From contig NZ_NWMV01000101.1 in the NCBI RefSeq assembly GCF_002837145.1, forward strand, positions 1-37,514: a DNA stretch of 37,514 bases. Direction: 5' to 3'. Below, in pieces: positions 27,296 through 34,992 of this stretch; position 1 is the first letter of the stretch; each line of letters starts with the position of its first letter. The notes under the pieces are model-generated. The model was not told where the DNA came from. It did no database searches and was given only the letters and a program-made list of their open reading frames with translations. Made by a program: the position numbers and the translations under genes. This DNA is from Macromonas nakdongensis. GTDB lineage: Bacteria; Pseudomonadota; Gammaproteobacteria; Burkholderiales; Burkholderiaceae_C.

Positions 27296-27330
27296 TTGAT
27301 CAATTTTTGATGATAAATGATCCATCAAAT
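27296..27330. promoter_or_regulatory. Candidate upstream activator sites for the sigma-54 regulator
   Basis: TTGATCAA (27296-27303) is a perfect palindrome, and TTTGATG (27306-27312) and CATCAAA (27323-27329) form a perfect inverted repeat with 10 bp between. They lie about 110-140 bp upstream of the predicted pchA start of transcription, the usual position of enhancer-like sites for XylR/DmpR proteins, whose known sites are rich in TTGA/TCAA. Confidence 0.55.
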
Positions 27331-27380
27331 TCGCACATGTGGATTCCACGTTTTCCCGGTGTTTGATTTGTAAGTCATTG

Positions 27381-27397
27381 ATTTTCATTGTGAAAAT
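27381..27397. promoter_or_regulatory. AT-rich dyad between activator sites and promoter
   Basis: ATTTTCA-TTG-TGAAAAT is a perfect 7+3+7 inverted repeat, centred about 49 bp before the predicted transcription start. It could be a second regulator or bending-protein site. Only the symmetry is observed. Confidence 0.35.
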
Positions 27398-27411
27398 TGA
27401 GTGCCTTGGGC

Positions 27412-27427
27412 TGGCACATGGGTTGCA
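27412..27427 (+). promoter_or_regulatory. Sigma-54 (-24/-12) promoter of pchACXF
   Basis: TGGCAC at 27412-27417, five bases, then TTGCA at 27423-27427: the invariant GG and GC are 12 bp apart, as required. Transcription would start near 27438, 37 nt before pchA. Together with the divergent GAFTGA activator this is strong support for sigma-54 control. Confidence 0.88.
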
Positions 27428-27474
27428 AAGTCGGCCGGTCTGCAATCGACACAAGACCCCACCCGAGGACCCCC

Positions 27475-28926
27475 ATGCCCACCATTTCCATGCTGATCGG
27501 CGGCGAAAGCCGCGCCGCGTCGAATGGCGCCACCTTTGAGCGCCGCAACCCCCTGGACCACAGCGTGGCCACCCGCGCGCCGGCCGCCACCGCAGACGAC
27601 GGCCGCGCCGCCGTGGACGCCGCCGCTCAGGCCTTCCCGGTTTGGGCCGCCCTCGGCCCGGGCGCGCGCCGCGCGCTGCTGATGAAGGCCGCCCACGCCC
27701 TGGAAGCCAAGGGCGAGGCCTTTGCCCAGGCCATGGCCGCCGAAACCGGTGCCTCGGGCATTTGGGCCGGCTTCAACGTCCACCTGGCGGCCGACATGCT
27801 GCTGGAAGCCGCCGCGCTGACCACCCAGATCGACGGCCAGGTCATCCCGTCCAACGTGCCCGGCAACCTGGCCCTGGCCGTGCGCCAGCCGGCCGGCGTG
27901 GTGCTGGGCATCGCCCCGTGGAACGCCCCGGTGATCCTGGGCGTGCGCGCCATCGCCACCCCGCTGGCCTGCGGCAACACGGTGGTGCTGAAGGGCTCTG
28001 AACTGTGTCCGGCCACCCACGGCCTGATCATCGAGGCCTTGCAGGAAGCCGGCCTGCCCCCGGGCGTGGTCAACTTCGTCACCAACGCCCCGGCCGATGC
28101 GGGCGCGGTGGTCGAAGCCATGGTGGCCCACCCGGCCTTGCGCCGCGTGAACTTCACCGGTTCCACCAAAGTGGGCAAGCTGATCGCGCAGACCTGCGCC
28201 AAGCACCTGAAACCCGCTGTGCTGGAGCTGGGAGGCAAGGCCCCGTTCGTGGTGCTGGACGACGCCGACCTCGACGCCGCCGTGGCCGCGGCCACCTTCG
28301 GCGCCTTTGCCAACTCGGGCCAAATCTGTATGTCCACCGAGCGCATCATCGTGGACCAGGCCGTGGCCGACACCTTCGTGGCCCAGCTGGCCGAGCGTGC
28401 CAAGGGCCTGCCGCTGGGCGACCCGCGCCAAGGCCCGGTGGTGCTGGGTTCGGTGGTGGACATGGCCACCGTGGAGCGCTGCAACGCCCTGATCGACGAC
28501 GCCCTGGCCCTGGGCGCGACGCTGGTGTGCGGCGGCAAGGCCACCGACACCTTGATGCCCGCCACGCTGCTCGACCACGTGACCCCGGCGATGAAGATTT
28601 ACCAGGAAGAAACCTTCGGCCCGGTCAAGGCCATCGTGCGGGTGAACGGCGTGGAAGAGGCCGTGGCCTGCGCCAACGACAACGAGTTTGGTCTGGCCGC
28701 CGCCGTGTTCGGTCAAAACACCGCGCGCGCCTGGCAAGTGGCCAGCCGCATCGAGTCGGGCATTTGCCACATCAACGGCCCCACGGTGCACGACGAGGCG
28801 CAAATGCCCTTCGGCGGCGTCAAAGGCTCGGGCTACGGCAAGTTTGGCGGCCAGGCCGGCATCGACGCCTTCACCGAGCTGCGCTGGATCACGGTGCAGA
28901 ACACCCCGCGCCATTACCCGTTCTGA
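27475..28926 (+). CDS. pchA: 4-hydroxybenzaldehyde dehydrogenase PchA
   Basis: NAD(P)-dependent aldehyde dehydrogenase of 483 residues, expected to oxidise 4-hydroxybenzaldehyde to 4-hydroxybenzoate in the cytoplasm. Catalytic elements: PWN oxyanion Asn150, ELGGK with Glu251 and GQICMS with nucleophile Cys285; FTGSTKVGKLIAQ is the cofactor-binding region. It belongs to the vanillin/benzaldehyde dehydrogenase group. First gene after the sigma-54 promoter, in the order ALDH-cytochrome-unknown-flavoprotein that matches the published pchACXF operon of Pseudomonas putida; the substrate call rests on that context. GAGG lies before ATG 27475. Confidence 0.9.
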   Translation: MPTISMLIGGESRAASNGATFERRNPLDHSVATRAPAATADDGRAAVDAAAQAFPVWAALGPGARRALLMKAAHALEAKGEAFAQAMAAETGASGIWAGFNVHLAADMLLEAAALTTQIDGQVIPSNVPGNLALAVRQPAGVVLGIAPWNAPVILGVRAIATPLACGNTVVLKGSELCPATHGLIIEALQEAGLPPGVVNFVTNAPADAGAVVEAMVAHPALRRVNFTGSTKVGKLIAQTCAKHLKPAVLELGGKAPFVVLDDADLDAAVAAATFGAFANSGQICMSTERIIVDQAVADTFVAQLAERAKGLPLGDPRQGPVVLGSVVDMATVERCNALIDDALALGATLVCGGKATDTLMPATLLDHVTPAMKIYQEETFGPVKAIVRVNGVEEAVACANDNEFGLAAAVFGQNTARAWQVASRIESGICHINGPTVHDEAQMPFGGVKGSGYGKFGGQAGIDAFTELRWITVQNTPRHYPF

Positions 28927-28957
28927 GTTTCCCACACCATCAGAGGAGAGACATCCC

Positions 28958-29269
28958 TTGAAACCGCAACACCGCCCCTGGGCTGGCCTGCTGGTCGGCG
29001 CCGCCCTGTTCGCTGGCCTGGCCACCACCGCCAGCGCCCAGACCCTCACCAAAGGCCAGCAGTTCTACCAAAAGGTCTGCGCCAAGTGCCACGAAGTGGG
29101 CACCGGCCCGGTGTTGCTGGGCCGCCAACTGCCCGAAGCCACGGTCCAGATCATCGCGCGCCATGGCTTGAACGCCATGCCCGCGTTCCGCCACACCGAC
29201 ATCGACGACGCCACCCTGCAGGAGCTGGCGGCTTTCATCCACAAGTCCCCCGCCCCGGCGAAAAAGTAA
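28958..29269 (+). CDS. pchC: p-Cresol methylhydroxylase cytochrome c subunit PchC
   Basis: 103 residues. It starts at TTG 28958, eight bases after AGAGGAGAG; no ATG fits. The Sec signal peptide ends near residue 27 (TTASAQ). The haem c motif CAKCH gives Cys41, Cys44 and axial His45, and NAMPAF supplies the likely axial Met74. The mature protein of about 76 residues matches the small cytochrome of 4-cresol dehydrogenase, which takes electrons from PchF and passes them to azurin or another periplasmic acceptor. It lies 31 bp after pchA. Confidence 0.9.
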   Translation: MKPQHRPWAGLLVGAALFAGLATTASAQTLTKGQQFYQKVCAKCHEVGTGPVLLGRQLPEATVQIIARHGLNAMPAFRHTDIDDATLQELAAFIHKSPAPAKK

Positions 29270-29282
29270 ACGGAGACCGCCC

Positions 29283-29798
29283 ATGAGCACCGATCGACGT
29301 TCGATTTTGAAAGGCCTGGCCGCCGCTGGTTTGGTGATGGCCGGCATGCCCTGGGCCCAGGCGAAGCCTGTGGCCGATCTGCCCGCCGGCGCCCCCGCGC
29401 CCCGCAGCGTGACCTCCTTGGTCAGCGGCTCGGCCCTGGACGCGGCTTTCCTGAGCGGTGTGCGCCAAGGCGCCCAAGGCGAAGGCCACGGTCTGGCGGC
29501 CCAGCCCTTGAAGGGCTTGGAAGCCGGCACCTACGCCCAGCTCAACCGCCTGCTACAAGACGGCGAACCGACCCTGCTGGTGGGCCTGCTGGACGACGCC
29601 GCCGCCACCCTGGTGCTGGACCTGGTCCGCAGCCACGGTGGCCGCGTGCTGGCCATGCAGACGCACCGCGTTGGCGCCGACGCGGCGCCTTGGGCCCAAG
29701 CCCTGGGCCAAGCGCTGGTGAGCCAACCGAACCAGGCCCCCGTGGCGCCCACCGCCCACGCCGGCCGCACCTACGTCTCTTTGAGCTGCGTGATTTGA
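29283..29798 (+). CDS. pchX: PchX, Tat-signal protein of unknown function
   Basis: 171 residues, in the position of pchX in the pchACXF operon. The N-terminus STDRRSILKG plus hydrophobic LAAAGLVMAG and AQA at 25-27 is a twin-arginine signal. The mature part has no cofactor motif; it shows an Ala/Leu/Gly-rich domain with LLVGLLDDAAATLVLDLVR and ends in AGRTYVSLSCVI. Function is not known. Since PchF has no signal peptide but must meet a periplasmic cytochrome, a role in PchF export, folding or flavinylation is a reasonable guess. It lies 13 bp after pchC and 36 bp before pchF, with its own GGAG site. Confidence 0.8.
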   Translation: MSTDRRSILKGLAAAGLVMAGMPWAQAKPVADLPAGAPAPRSVTSLVSGSALDAAFLSGVRQGAQGEGHGLAAQPLKGLEAGTYAQLNRLLQDGEPTLLVGLLDDAAATLVLDLVRSHGGRVLAMQTHRVGADAAPWAQALGQALVSQPNQAPVAPTAHAGRTYVSLSCVI

Positions 29799-29834
29799 GC
29801 GCGTTGAACCCGCGCCGATAAGAGGAACCCCGCC

Positions 29835-31394
29835 ATGAGCACCCAACCCCGCAAATACCTCGCCTTGCCCAAGGGCGTGAGCGAAAACCGCTTCGACGCG
29901 GCGATCAAGAAATTCCAGGCCGCCCTGGGCACCGAGCAGGTGCTGTTCTCGGCCGAACACCTGGCCCCCTACACCAAGGTCATGATGGCCGTGGACAGCG
30001 CCCAGCACACCCCATCCGCCGTGCTCACCGCCACCAGCGTCGAGCAGGTGCAGGCCGTGGTCAAGATCTGCAACGAGTACCGCATTCCGGTGTGGACCAT
30101 CTCCACCGGCCGCAACTTCGGTTACGGTTCTGCCGCCCCGGTCGAGCGGGGCCAGATCGTGCTGGACTTGAAGAAGATGAACAAGATCCTGCACGTGGAC
30201 CCCGAACTGTGCACCGCGCTGGTCGAGCCCGGCGTGACCTACCAGGACTTGTACGACTACATTGAAGAGCGCAAGCTGCCGTTGATGCTGTCGTTCTCGG
30301 CGCCGTCGGCCATTGCCGGCCCGTTGGGCAACACCATGGACCGTGGCGTGGGTTACACCCCCTACGGCGAACACTTCCTGATGCAGTGCGGCATGGAGCT
30401 GGTGCTGGCCAACGGCGACGTGCTGCGCACTGGCATGGGCGGCGTCAAGGGCGACAAGGCGTGGCAGGTGTTCAAGTGGGGTTACGGCCCGACCCTGGAC
30501 GGCATGTTCACCCAGTCCAACTACGGCATCTGCACCAAGATGGGCTTCTGGCTGATGCCCAAGCCCCCGGTGTTCAAGCCGTTCGAGATCAAGTTCGACA
30601 ACGAAGCCGACATCAACGAGATCGTCGAGATGCTGCGCCCGCTGCGCATCGCCAACATCATCCCCAACGCGGTGGTGATCGCGGGCACGCTGTGGGAAGC
30701 CGCCACCTGTGGCACCCGCCGCTCCGACTACACCACCGCACCGGGCGCCACACCGGACTCCGTGCTGGCCCAGATCCGCAAAGACAAGCACCTGGGTGCC
30801 TGGAACGTGTACTGTGCCCTGTACGGCAGCCCTGAGCAGGTGGAAGTGAACTGGAAGATCGTTACCGAGACCATCAAGCGCGCTGGCAAGGGCCGCATCG
30901 TGACGCAGGAAGAGGCCGGTGACACCCAGCCCTTCAAGTACCGTGCCCAGTTGATGTCGGGCGTGCCCAACCTGCAAGAGTTTGGCCTGTACAACTGGCG
31001 TGGGGGCGGTGGCTCCATGTGGTTCGCCCCGGTGAGCCAGGCCCGTGGCAGCGAGTGCGACAAGCAGTTCGCGCTGGCCAAGAAGATCCTGAACAAGCAC
31101 GGCCTGGACTACGTGGGCGAGTTCATCGTCGGCTGGCGCGACATGCACCACGTGATCGACGTGCTGTACGACCGCACCAGCGAAGAAGAAACCCAGCGCG
31201 CCAACGCCTGCTTCGCCGAACTGCTGGACGAGTTTGAGAAAGAAGGCTACGCCGTGTACCGTGTGAACACCGCCTTCCAGGAGCGCGTGGCGCAAAGCTA
31301 CGGCCCGGTCAAGCGTTCGGTGGAACGCAAGATCAAGCGCGCCCTTGACCCGAACGGCATTCTGGCCCCGGGCAAGAGCGGCATCCGCATCTGA
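29835..31394 (+). CDS. pchF: 4-cresol dehydrogenase (hydroxylating) flavoprotein PchF
   Basis: 519 residues of the vanillyl-alcohol-oxidase family. It oxidises 4-cresol to 4-hydroxybenzyl alcohol and then to 4-hydroxybenzaldehyde, using water as the oxygen source. FAD domain: TISTGRNFGYGSAAP; the QEFGLYNWRGGGGSMWFAP segment carries Tyr386, matching the covalent FAD-tyrosine (Tyr384) of the P. putida enzyme with an offset of 2. With the same offset Tyr97, Glu382, Trp396, Glu429, His438, Asp442, Tyr475 and Arg476 match active-site residues I recall as Tyr95, Glu380, Trp394, Glu427, His436, Asp440, Tyr473 and Arg474. The C-terminus reads PGKSGIRI where PGRSGI is remembered, and is shorter. No signal peptide is present. 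Confidence 0.93.
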   Translation: MSTQPRKYLALPKGVSENRFDAAIKKFQAALGTEQVLFSAEHLAPYTKVMMAVDSAQHTPSAVLTATSVEQVQAVVKICNEYRIPVWTISTGRNFGYGSAAPVERGQIVLDLKKMNKILHVDPELCTALVEPGVTYQDLYDYIEERKLPLMLSFSAPSAIAGPLGNTMDRGVGYTPYGEHFLMQCGMELVLANGDVLRTGMGGVKGDKAWQVFKWGYGPTLDGMFTQSNYGICTKMGFWLMPKPPVFKPFEIKFDNEADINEIVEMLRPLRIANIIPNAVVIAGTLWEAATCGTRRSDYTTAPGATPDSVLAQIRKDKHLGAWNVYCALYGSPEQVEVNWKIVTETIKRAGKGRIVTQEEAGDTQPFKYRAQLMSGVPNLQEFGLYNWRGGGGSMWFAPVSQARGSECDKQFALAKKILNKHGLDYVGEFIVGWRDMHHVIDVLYDRTSEEETQRANACFAELLDEFEKEGYAVYRVNTAFQERVAQSYGPVKRSVERKIKRALDPNGILAPGKSGIRI

Positions 31395-31423
31395 GGGCAG
31401 AGGGCGCTGGCCGCCCCCTCGGC

Positions 31424-31450
31424 CCCTGGGCTGGGGGGCTCAGCCCAGGG
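31424..31450. terminator. Stem-loop between convergent pchF and HDOD gene
   Basis: CCCTGGGCT (31424-31432) and AGCCCAGGG (31442-31450) form a 9-bp perfect stem with a 9-nt loop. No T-run follows on either strand, so it is at most a weak bidirectional terminator; it overlaps the HDOD stop codon. Confidence 0.4.
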
Positions 31451-32501
31451 CCGCTTGCACCAGGGCGTCCAGCTCCTGGCAATAAGCCGGTTGCAGGAAG
31501 GCCGCAGCCAGCCCGGTCATGCGCGGCTGCAGCATGAAGTGGGTCTGCAGGTGAAAGAACTCGCTGCCTTCCAGCGCCCCGGGCGTCGCCTGCTCGGCGC
31601 GCCTCCACTGGCCGCGCGCCAAACGCTCGGCCGTGCGCACGCAGTAGTAGGTGAGGGCGGTGCGCAGGCCCTGTTCGGGTGTCAACTGGCGAGGGGGCAT
31701 CACCAGAATGCGGTCGATGGCCCGCACCTGCTCGACGATGCTCGCCGGCATGTCCCATTCGGCCATCATCAGGCAGCCCAATTCACCGGCGCACAGGCCC
31801 AGGTCGTCCTGCTCGGCACGTGTGCGCTCGAGGAAGTCGAGCGTGCTGTCGCGCAGGGTGTCCTGCGGGGCGCGCAGCGACAGGGCGGCCATGTGCCCCA
31901 CGAAGGACAGCACCGCCAGCGTCACCATGCCACCGGGGTCGCTCACCCCCACCTGCTTGCCGAGCCGCAGGCACAGCTGGCCGGCCAGGCCGCTGGCGCG
32001 CCACCAACGGTCGAACAGCGGCGCCAGGCGCGGGTCGGTCGGGCGCAAGGCCTCGGCCAGCAGGCATTGCACGGCCGTGGCGCGCACCGTGTCCAGTCCC
32101 AGGTAGACGATGGCCGTGGGCACGTCGCTCACCGGCCGCGGCAGGCCGTGGAACGGCGCGTTCACCCTGGCCAGCAGGCGGGCGGCTAGGTGCGGGTGTT
32201 TCAGGATCGCGTCGGCCATCTGTTCCGCGCTGGCGCCCTGCAGGAAGGATTCCGACAGCAGCTGTTCGCTGTTTTGCGGCGGGCGGGGCAGGTGCGCGAC
32301 CCGGCGCGTCAGGGCCTCCAGGGTGCCCACCGGCAACTGGAAAGCCTCGGTGCGCTGAAAGCCGATCAGGGCGGGCGGGATGTCCCATTGCCTGGGCACG
32401 AAGGCCGTGGCCGCCGGGGGTGGTGGGGCACTGGGCGCAGCAGGGGCGGCGCCCGTGGCGGTGCGTGGGCGCCAAGCGTTCATCAGCCACCGAAACAGCA
32501 T
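31440..32501 (-). CDS. HDOD-domain signalling protein
   Basis: 353 residues: a Pro/Ala-rich N-terminus (to about residue 35) and an HDOD domain, recognised from ILKHPHLAARLLARVNAPF, VSDVPTAIVYLGLDTVRA and the central FVGHMAALSL. HDOD proteins are degenerate HD-fold scaffolds in signalling; catalytic HD metal ligands are not evident. There is no receiver, GGDEF or kinase domain attached. It is divergent from a PAS histidine kinase (59 bp), so the two may share control and pathway. Confidence 0.82.
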   Translation of the reverse strand: MLFRWLMNAWRPRTATGAAPAAPSAPPPPAATAFVPRQWDIPPALIGFQRTEAFQLPVGTLEALTRRVAHLPRPPQNSEQLLSESFLQGASAEQMADAILKHPHLAARLLARVNAPFHGLPRPVSDVPTAIVYLGLDTVRATAVQCLLAEALRPTDPRLAPLFDRWWRASGLAGQLCLRLGKQVGVSDPGGMVTLAVLSFVGHMAALSLRAPQDTLRDSTLDFLERTRAEQDDLGLCAGELGCLMMAEWDMPASIVEQVRAIDRILVMPPRQLTPEQGLRTALTYYCVRTAERLARGQWRRAEQATPGALEGSEFFHLQTHFMLQPRMTGLAAAFLQPAYCQELDALVQAALG

Positions 32502-32560
32502 TCTGCATTCCTTGCGGCCAAAAGGCCGTGAGCAGTATAGCCTTGGGGTACAGTCGGGCC

Positions 32561-34234
32561 ATGAGCCCCACGCCGTTCGACGACAAGCTGCCCGAGTCGT
32601 TCTTCGAGGCGCTGTATCCCCCGCTGGACGACGCTGCGCCAGCGCCGCTCCACCTCGCCCCGGCGGGCGGCGACGGGCGGCTGGGCCGCTTGATCGACAA
32701 CTGGCCCGGGGCGGTGTTCTGCCTGGACCAGCACCTCAACTGCCTGTTGGCCAACCGCGAGGCCCGGGGCTGGTGCCTGGCCGGGCCGGAAGCGCCCGGG
32801 TCGGCCCTGCCGCAGCCTTTCTACACCCTGGTGAGCGCGCCCTTGCTGGAGGCCCTGCTGCCCTACCTGTCGGCCGCGCTGCGCGGCCTGGAAATGGGCC
32901 TGGACGAAAGCTTCGAGCACCCGCGGCTGGGCCAGCGCCACGTCAGTGTGCGGGTCCAGCCCGACCACGACGCCGGACACGTGGCCGGCGTGTTCCTGCA
33001 CCTGCACGACACCACCGACCTGCGCCAGGCCACCGAGCTGGCCAGTGCCGCGTCCCCGCCCCCCGCCACCGACCACGAAGCCCACCTGCGCTGGATGGCC
33101 GAGGGCCTGCGCGACGCGGCGATCTTTTTCCTCGACGCGCATGGCCGCGTCAGCGACTGGACACCCAGCGCCGAACGCCTGCTGGGTCACCGCGCCGACG
33201 CCGTGCTCGGCCGCCCGGTGAGCGAACTGGCGGGCGTGCCCGGCGCCGTGGCCGATGCCGAAGATCCCATGCTGCTGGGCATGGAGCGCGCCGCCCTGCT
33301 CGGGCAAAGCGAAACGCCGGGCTGGCAGCGCCGCGCCGACGGCAGCCAGTTCTGGGCCAACACCCTGCTCACCGCATTGCACGACGAGGCCCGTGGCGAA
33401 TCCCGCGGCTACGCCTGCCTGATGCGCGACATGACCGAGGTCAAGCGGCTGGTGGACATGCTCCAGACCCTCAACCAGGAGCTGGAAAGCCGCGTGGCCG
33501 AACGCACCCGGCAGTTGGAGGACATCAACCAGGACCTGGAGGCGTTTTCCGCCTCTGTCTCGCACGACCTGCGCGCGCCCTTGCGCCACATCACCAGCTA
33601 CCTGGAGCTGCTGCGCGAAGACCTGGGTCCCGACGCCCCGGCCGCCGCGGCGCAGGACATGGACCGCATTGGCCAGGCCGCACAGCACATGGGCGCCCTG
33701 ATCGAGGGGCTGTTGGCGTTCTCGCGCCTGGGGCGGGCGCCCTTGCAGCGGCGCACGGTGGCCATGGGGGCCGTGCTGCAGTCCAGCCTGAACCGGGTGC
33801 TGCACGATCCGGCCCTGCGCCGCCCGGCCGAAGAACTGGAATGGACCCTGCCCAACGACCTGCCCGAAGTGCCCGGCGACGCCCTGCTGCTGAGCCAGGT
33901 TTGGGACAACCTGCTGGCCAACGCGCTCAAGTACACGCGGCCCTGCCGGCCGGCGCGCATCGCCGTGGGCTGGGCGCGCGATGCGGTGGCCGACACCTAC
34001 CGCTTCTGGGTGCGCGACAACGGCGTGGGCTTCGACCCGAAACGCGCCGACCAGCTCTTCGGTGTGTTCCAGCGCCTGCACCGGGCGCAGGATTTCGAAG
34101 GCACCGGCATGGGCCTGGCGCTGTGCCGCCGCATCGTGGAGCGGCACGGCGGCCAGGTTTGGGCCGAGGGGCAGGTCAACGTCGGCAGCACCTTCGGCTT
34201 CAGCCTCCCTGGCGGCGCCGTGCCCGCGGCCTGA
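32561..34234 (+). CDS. PAS-PAS sensor histidine kinase, cytosolic
   Basis: 557 residues from ATG at 32561. Two PAS domains (about residues 45-155 and 180-295), a short coiled coil (about 295-325), HisKA with the H-box SVSHDLRAPLRHI (His335), and HATPase with DNLLANALKYTR (N box), DNGVGFD (G1) and GTGMGLAL (G2). No transmembrane segment is seen, so it senses an internal signal. No response regulator gene is adjacent; it is orphan in this window. The HisKA-HATPase part with QRLHRAQDFEGTGMGLA is like the phytochrome-type kinases. Confidence 0.9.
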   Translation: MSPTPFDDKLPESFFEALYPPLDDAAPAPLHLAPAGGDGRLGRLIDNWPGAVFCLDQHLNCLLANREARGWCLAGPEAPGSALPQPFYTLVSAPLLEALLPYLSAALRGLEMGLDESFEHPRLGQRHVSVRVQPDHDAGHVAGVFLHLHDTTDLRQATELASAASPPPATDHEAHLRWMAEGLRDAAIFFLDAHGRVSDWTPSAERLLGHRADAVLGRPVSELAGVPGAVADAEDPMLLGMERAALLGQSETPGWQRRADGSQFWANTLLTALHDEARGESRGYACLMRDMTEVKRLVDMLQTLNQELESRVAERTRQLEDINQDLEAFSASVSHDLRAPLRHITSYLELLREDLGPDAPAAAAQDMDRIGQAAQHMGALIEGLLAFSRLGRAPLQRRTVAMGAVLQSSLNRVLHDPALRRPAEELEWTLPNDLPEVPGDALLLSQVWDNLLANALKYTRPCRPARIAVGWARDAVADTYRFWVRDNGVGFDPKRADQLFGVFQRLHRAQDFEGTGMGLALCRRIVERHGGQVWAEGQVNVGSTFGFSLPGGAVPAA

Positions 34235-34252
34235 GCTTCCCTGGGCCGGGGG

Positions 34253-34960
34253 TCAGGCCGCGTCGGGGTACACCCTGCGGCCGAAAATCGCGCTGCCCAC
34301 CCGCACCATCGTGCTGCCGCTGGCCACCGCCGCCTCCAGGTCGTCGCTCATGCCCATCGACAAGGTGTCCAGCGGCAGGCCCGTGGCCACCAGGTCGTCG
34401 AACAGGGCGCGCGCGCGACCCAATACCGCGCAGGCCGCCGCCACATCGGGCGCGGGCTCGGGGATGCACATCAGGCCGCGCAGGCGCAGCCGTGGCAGGG
34501 CCGCCACCGCCTGGGCCAGGGCCAGGGCTTCGGCCGGTGCCACTCCCGACTTGTTCGGGCCACCGTCCACATTCACCTGCACGCACACCTGCAAGGGCGC
34601 CAGGTGCGCGGGGCGCTGCTCGCTCAGGCGCTGGGCGATCTTGAGGCGGTCGACCGTGTGCACCCAGTCGAAATGCTCGGCCACGGGCCGGGTCTTGTTG
34701 CTTTGCAAAGGGCCGATGCAGTGCCACACCAGCCCCGGCAGGCCCACGGCGCGCAGGGCCTGGATTTTCCCCACCCCTTCCTGCACGTAGTTCTCGCCGA
34801 AGGCCCGCTGGCCGGCGGCGTGGGCGGCCTGCACCGCGTCCGCGTCGAAGGTCTTGGAGACGGCCAGCAGCTGGACGCTGGCCGGGTCACGCCCGGCCCG
34901 GGCACAGGCCAGGGCGATGCGGTTGCGCACCCGCTGGAGATTGTCCGAAATCGTTGCCAT
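34253..34960 (-). CDS. yggS: Pyridoxal-phosphate homeostasis protein YggS
   Basis: 235 residues, alanine-racemase-like TIM barrel that binds PLP and balances vitamin B6 and amino-acid pools. PLP lysine is in LLAVSKTFDAD (Lys36); other family marks are FGENYVQEGVGKI, WHCIGPLQSNKTR, VNVDGGPNKSGV and LSMGMSDDLEAAVASGSTMV. Divergent from pilT with only 32 bp between, a pairing common in proteobacteria. Confidence 0.95.
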   Translation of the reverse strand: MATISDNLQRVRNRIALACARAGRDPASVQLLAVSKTFDADAVQAAHAAGQRAFGENYVQEGVGKIQALRAVGLPGLVWHCIGPLQSNKTRPVAEHFDWVHTVDRLKIAQRLSEQRPAHLAPLQVCVQVNVDGGPNKSGVAPAEALALAQAVAALPRLRLRGLMCIPEPAPDVAAACAVLGRARALFDDLVATGLPLDTLSMGMSDDLEAAVASGSTMVRVGSAIFGRRVYPDAA

Positions 34961-34992
34961 AATGGATCAGACCACACTCTTCGGGAATTGGG

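Noticed and set aside
27385-31295. Long minus-strand frames (555 and 580 residues) antisense to the pch operon
   Set aside because: They are codon-bias shadows of pchA, pchX and pchF with low-complexity Gly/His/Gln/Val composition and no ribosome sites.
31679-32560. 883-bp upstream extension of the histidine kinase frame
   Set aside because: It is antisense to the HDOD gene and has no domain; the PAS region begins after ATG 32561.
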